Shown here: positions 62,427-64,000 of the stretch, piece by piece
How positions within the stretch are numbered: position 1 is the stretch's first letter
How the letters are laid out: each line of letters begins with the position of its first letter
Assembly (NCBI RefSeq): GCF_936270145.1
Contig: NZ_OW370537.1
Coordinates: 1,487,379 to 1,551,378 of the forward strand
Length of the DNA: 64,000 nucleotides
Direction: 5' to 3'
From: Wolbachia endosymbiont of Oedothorax gibbosus
GTDB taxonomy: Bacteria > Pseudomonadota > Alphaproteobacteria > Rickettsiales > Anaplasmataceae
Made by a program: the position numbers and the translations under genes
Notes under the pieces: model-generated
Database searches by the model: none
What the model was told of the DNA's origin: nothing
What the model saw: the letters and a program-made list of their open reading frames with translations, nothing else

Positions 62427-63079
62427 ATGAATAAAAATACCAAAAACATACTGTTAATAATGGAATTGCTATCAGGACAGCTGCTTCATGACTTTGCTAA
62501 CTCTATGAATGGAATAATGTTTGGCTTAGAAGAGCTTGAAGTAATAGATAAGAACGATGCTGATGCGCAGAAGGAAGCGTTGTCGTTGCTTAAAGAAAGC
62601 TCCGATGATTTAATATATAAACATAAAGTTATGAAGCAGGCATATTCTTCTTCAGCAGATAATTACAGCTTTGATCAGACCAAATCTAATATCGAAAATT
62701 ATTTATTAAAAAAAAAGTAAAGCTTACGTGGAAAATAGATGCATACTCTACAAAAGGTAAGGAAGATTTAATTGAAAAGATAAATAAGATAATTTCTAAT
62801 ATGGTGCTAACTATAGCCAGTGCAGTAGCGGAAGTTGAACTAGTATCTATTTTACTGAGTCAAACAGAAGATAAAATGCTATTAACTATAAAAATTCTAA
62901 ATGAACACAAACCAATAAGCAAATCATTAGTAGACAAATTAATCAAAAAAAATGACACTAATTTAAATACAAAAGATATTAATATCTATATGACCTCTTT
63001 ATTATTAGAGTACTATAACACTGAACTGCATTGTACTTGCGAAAATAATTTGCTGGAGATAGGTTTAACTATAACTTGA
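62427..63079 (+). pseudogene. ChpT-like histidine phosphotransferase, frame split at a run of nine A
   Basis: 62427-62720 encodes MNKNTKNILLIMELLSGQLLHDFANSMNGIMFGLEELE, with His in LLHDFANSMNG, the place of the phospho-accepting histidine of alphaproteobacterial ChpT (LxxRLCHDLxSPxGA). It ends LLKKK-stop at an A9 run (62708-62716). Reading one base later gives VKLTWKIDAYSTKGKEDLIEKINKIISNMVLTIASAVAEVE, which continues in frame to 63079. The joined product is about 217 residues, the ChpT length. Either a one-base deletion or slippage at A9 explains it. In Caulobacter ChpT passes phosphate from CckA to CtrA and CpdR; Wolbachia has CtrA-type regulators by homology. Confidence 0.75.
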
Positions 63080-63142
63080 GTTGCATATTTGGTTATTACA
63101 ACTTTTTCTTCGTTTCAAGGCAACCGATAAGGGATATTAAAT

Positions 63143-63961
63143 CTAATTTTTATAATCATTTAAATCTAGTACTATTTTATTAATGTAGCGCTCATTTGCA
63201 TCTTTGATAATAAACTTCATACCATTTTTATATTTAATGACTTCATCTACAGAAGGCACTTTACCAGCAATCGAAAGAATCAAACCACCAAGTGTAACAT
63301 AGTCTTCTTCAGGGTCACGTAATTCTATTTTTAGATCCTCTTCTATATCTTTTATAAGAGCCCTTGCTGACACTTCAAACTTGTTTTGAGACAATTCAGT
63401 AATGGTATATTCTGAATTTATTTCGTTCTCACTATCAACGTTTGGTATTAGCTCTTCTATAAGATCGGTCATTGAAATTAAACCATCAGTTCCACCATAT
63501 TCATCCAATACGATAGCTAAGCATGATTTAGAAGATTTCATTCTAATAAAAAGATTAGTTGTCTTCATCGAGGGCGGAACAAATATTACGCTTTGTATAA
63601 TATTTCTCAGATTAAAATTTTTATCCCTATTAAAAATAACATCTTTTACATAAAAAAAGCCTATTACGTTATCAAAGTTATTTCTATAAATTGGTATTTT
63701 AGTGTGGCAAGTGTTTTTTATCTTCTTTATTATTTCACGCTCGCTTGACTCAATGTTTACTGCGTATATCTCTGTACGTGGAGTCATTATATCCATTATA
63801 CCACAATCGCGGAATTTTAATAGACCATTAAATATATTAAGGTCTGGCAGATTTTTCATTAATGCCTCAGTCGCACACTTTTCCAACACAGAAACTTTTT
63901 TGAAAAGGAAGAGAAAAATTTTGTATACTATTTTTTCTACTAAGGTTCTTTTTTTACTCAA
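63143..63961 (-). CDS. CBS-domain protein of the CorC/HlyC (TlyC-like) family
   Basis: 272 residues. A CBS pair (about residues 55-180: DIMTPRTEIYAVNIESSEREI and FVPPSMKTTNLFIRMKSSKSCLAIVLDEYGGTDGLISMTDLIEELI) precedes a CorC_HlyC domain (about 195-265; FEVSARALIKDIEEDLKIEL, YVTLGGLILSIAGKVPSVDEVI). No membrane region of its own; the family acts with metal transport or is linked to haemolysin-like roles by old annotation. Start is TTG 63961, overlapping the stop of an upstream frame (TTGA). Confidence 0.88.
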   Translation of the reverse strand: MSKKRTLVEKIVYKIFLFLFKKVSVLEKCATEALMKNLPDLNIFNGLLKFRDCGIMDIMTPRTEIYAVNIESSEREIIKKIKNTCHTKIPIYRNNFDNVIGFFYVKDVIFNRDKNFNLRNIIQSVIFVPPSMKTTNLFIRMKSSKSCLAIVLDEYGGTDGLISMTDLIEELIPNVDSENEINSEYTITELSQNKFEVSARALIKDIEEDLKIELRDPEEDYVTLGGLILSIAGKVPSVDEVIKYKNGMKFIIKDANERYINKIVLDLNDYKN

Positions 63962-64000
63962 CTTATTCCCTGTAATGGCAAAAACATTTTCAGATCAGAT
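63958..64000 (-). CDS. 3' end of an upstream gene, possibly ybeY
   Basis: The reverse strand shows a frame SDLKMFLPLQGIS ending in TGA at 63958-63960, overlapping the TTG start of the CBS protein. The ybeY-corC order is common in bacteria, including Rickettsiales, and the tail is compatible with YbeY, but 13 residues cannot prove it. Confidence 0.35.
   Translation of the reverse strand, partial: SDLKMFLPLQGIS

Overview
The window is almost certainly a chromosomal segment of a Wolbachia endosymbiont (Anaplasmataceae, alphaproteobacteria). The evidence is the AT-rich sequence, the alphaproteobacterial housekeeping genes in short broken operons, the dense palindromic intergenic repeats (types 'gtcattccagtgcttgacactggaat' and 'ccgctacttgttagcgg ... 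ataccgcgaatgaatcgcggtat') and the heavy load of several IS families. I cannot assign a supergroup or strain from sequence alone.

Layout. 1-5.8 kb: partial esterase, a small unknown gene, pepP, mnmG, a small membrane protein, tRNA-His. 5.9-8.6 kb: murJ and a decayed IS5-family (IS903-like) element. 8.8-16.4 kb: an AsmA-like gene, a second IS5 copy interrupted by an IS630 element, a truncated truB, then rpsO and pnp. 16.7-20.8 kb: rpe, a zinc-ribbon membrane protein, dapD, two small coupled unknown genes, a MidA-type methyltransferase carrying an in-frame palindromic repeat, tRNA-Ser. 20.9-28.5 kb: an IS982 copy that cuts the last codons of a DUF2163 (gene-transfer-agent-like) gene, a porin, a class 3 lipase, a PolB-like exonuclease, era. 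28.7-31.1 kb: a dispersed repeat, peroxiredoxin, trxB. 31.3-39.3 kb: an ankyrin protein whose 3' end is replaced by the terminal repeat of an IS66 element. That IS66 element is split by a 216-bp MITE (itself split by IS630), an IS50-like IS4 element and two IS982 copies. 39.3-45.8 kb: an apparent operon of two unknown genes, HIT, nuoABC and mdh; then murF, an NDUFA9-like gene, tRNA-Arg. 46-51 kb: second dispersed repeat, a chimeric IS5 copy, plsY, a large unknown membrane protein, a CDF metal transporter, tRNA-Val. 51.2-57 kb: a 1125-residue protein with a zinc-metalloprotease motif and a 608-residue protein built of IKTKTD-type repeats. 57.2-64 kb: purQ, pstA, rplS/trmD, purC, purM, a ChpT-like gene broken at a run of nine A, a CorC-type CBS protein, and the edge of an upstream gene.

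Housekeeping functions include de novo purine synthesis (purQ, purC, purM), lipid II and cell-wall precursor steps (murF, murJ, dapD), complex I and malate dehydrogenase, thiol redox defence (peroxiredoxin, trxB), tRNA modification (mnmG, trmD; truB damaged) and phospholipid synthesis (plsY). The accessory layer holds possible host-interaction proteins (lipase, ankyrin protein, metalloprotease-like protein, repeat protein).

The strongest structural signals are the nested element stack at 32.86-39.26 kb with readable insertion order, IS5 copies that repeatedly occupy one palindromic repeat, a recombinant IS5 copy, and a roughly 430-bp non-coding repeat present twice with internal units. I saw no CRISPR array, rRNA operon or complete prophage.
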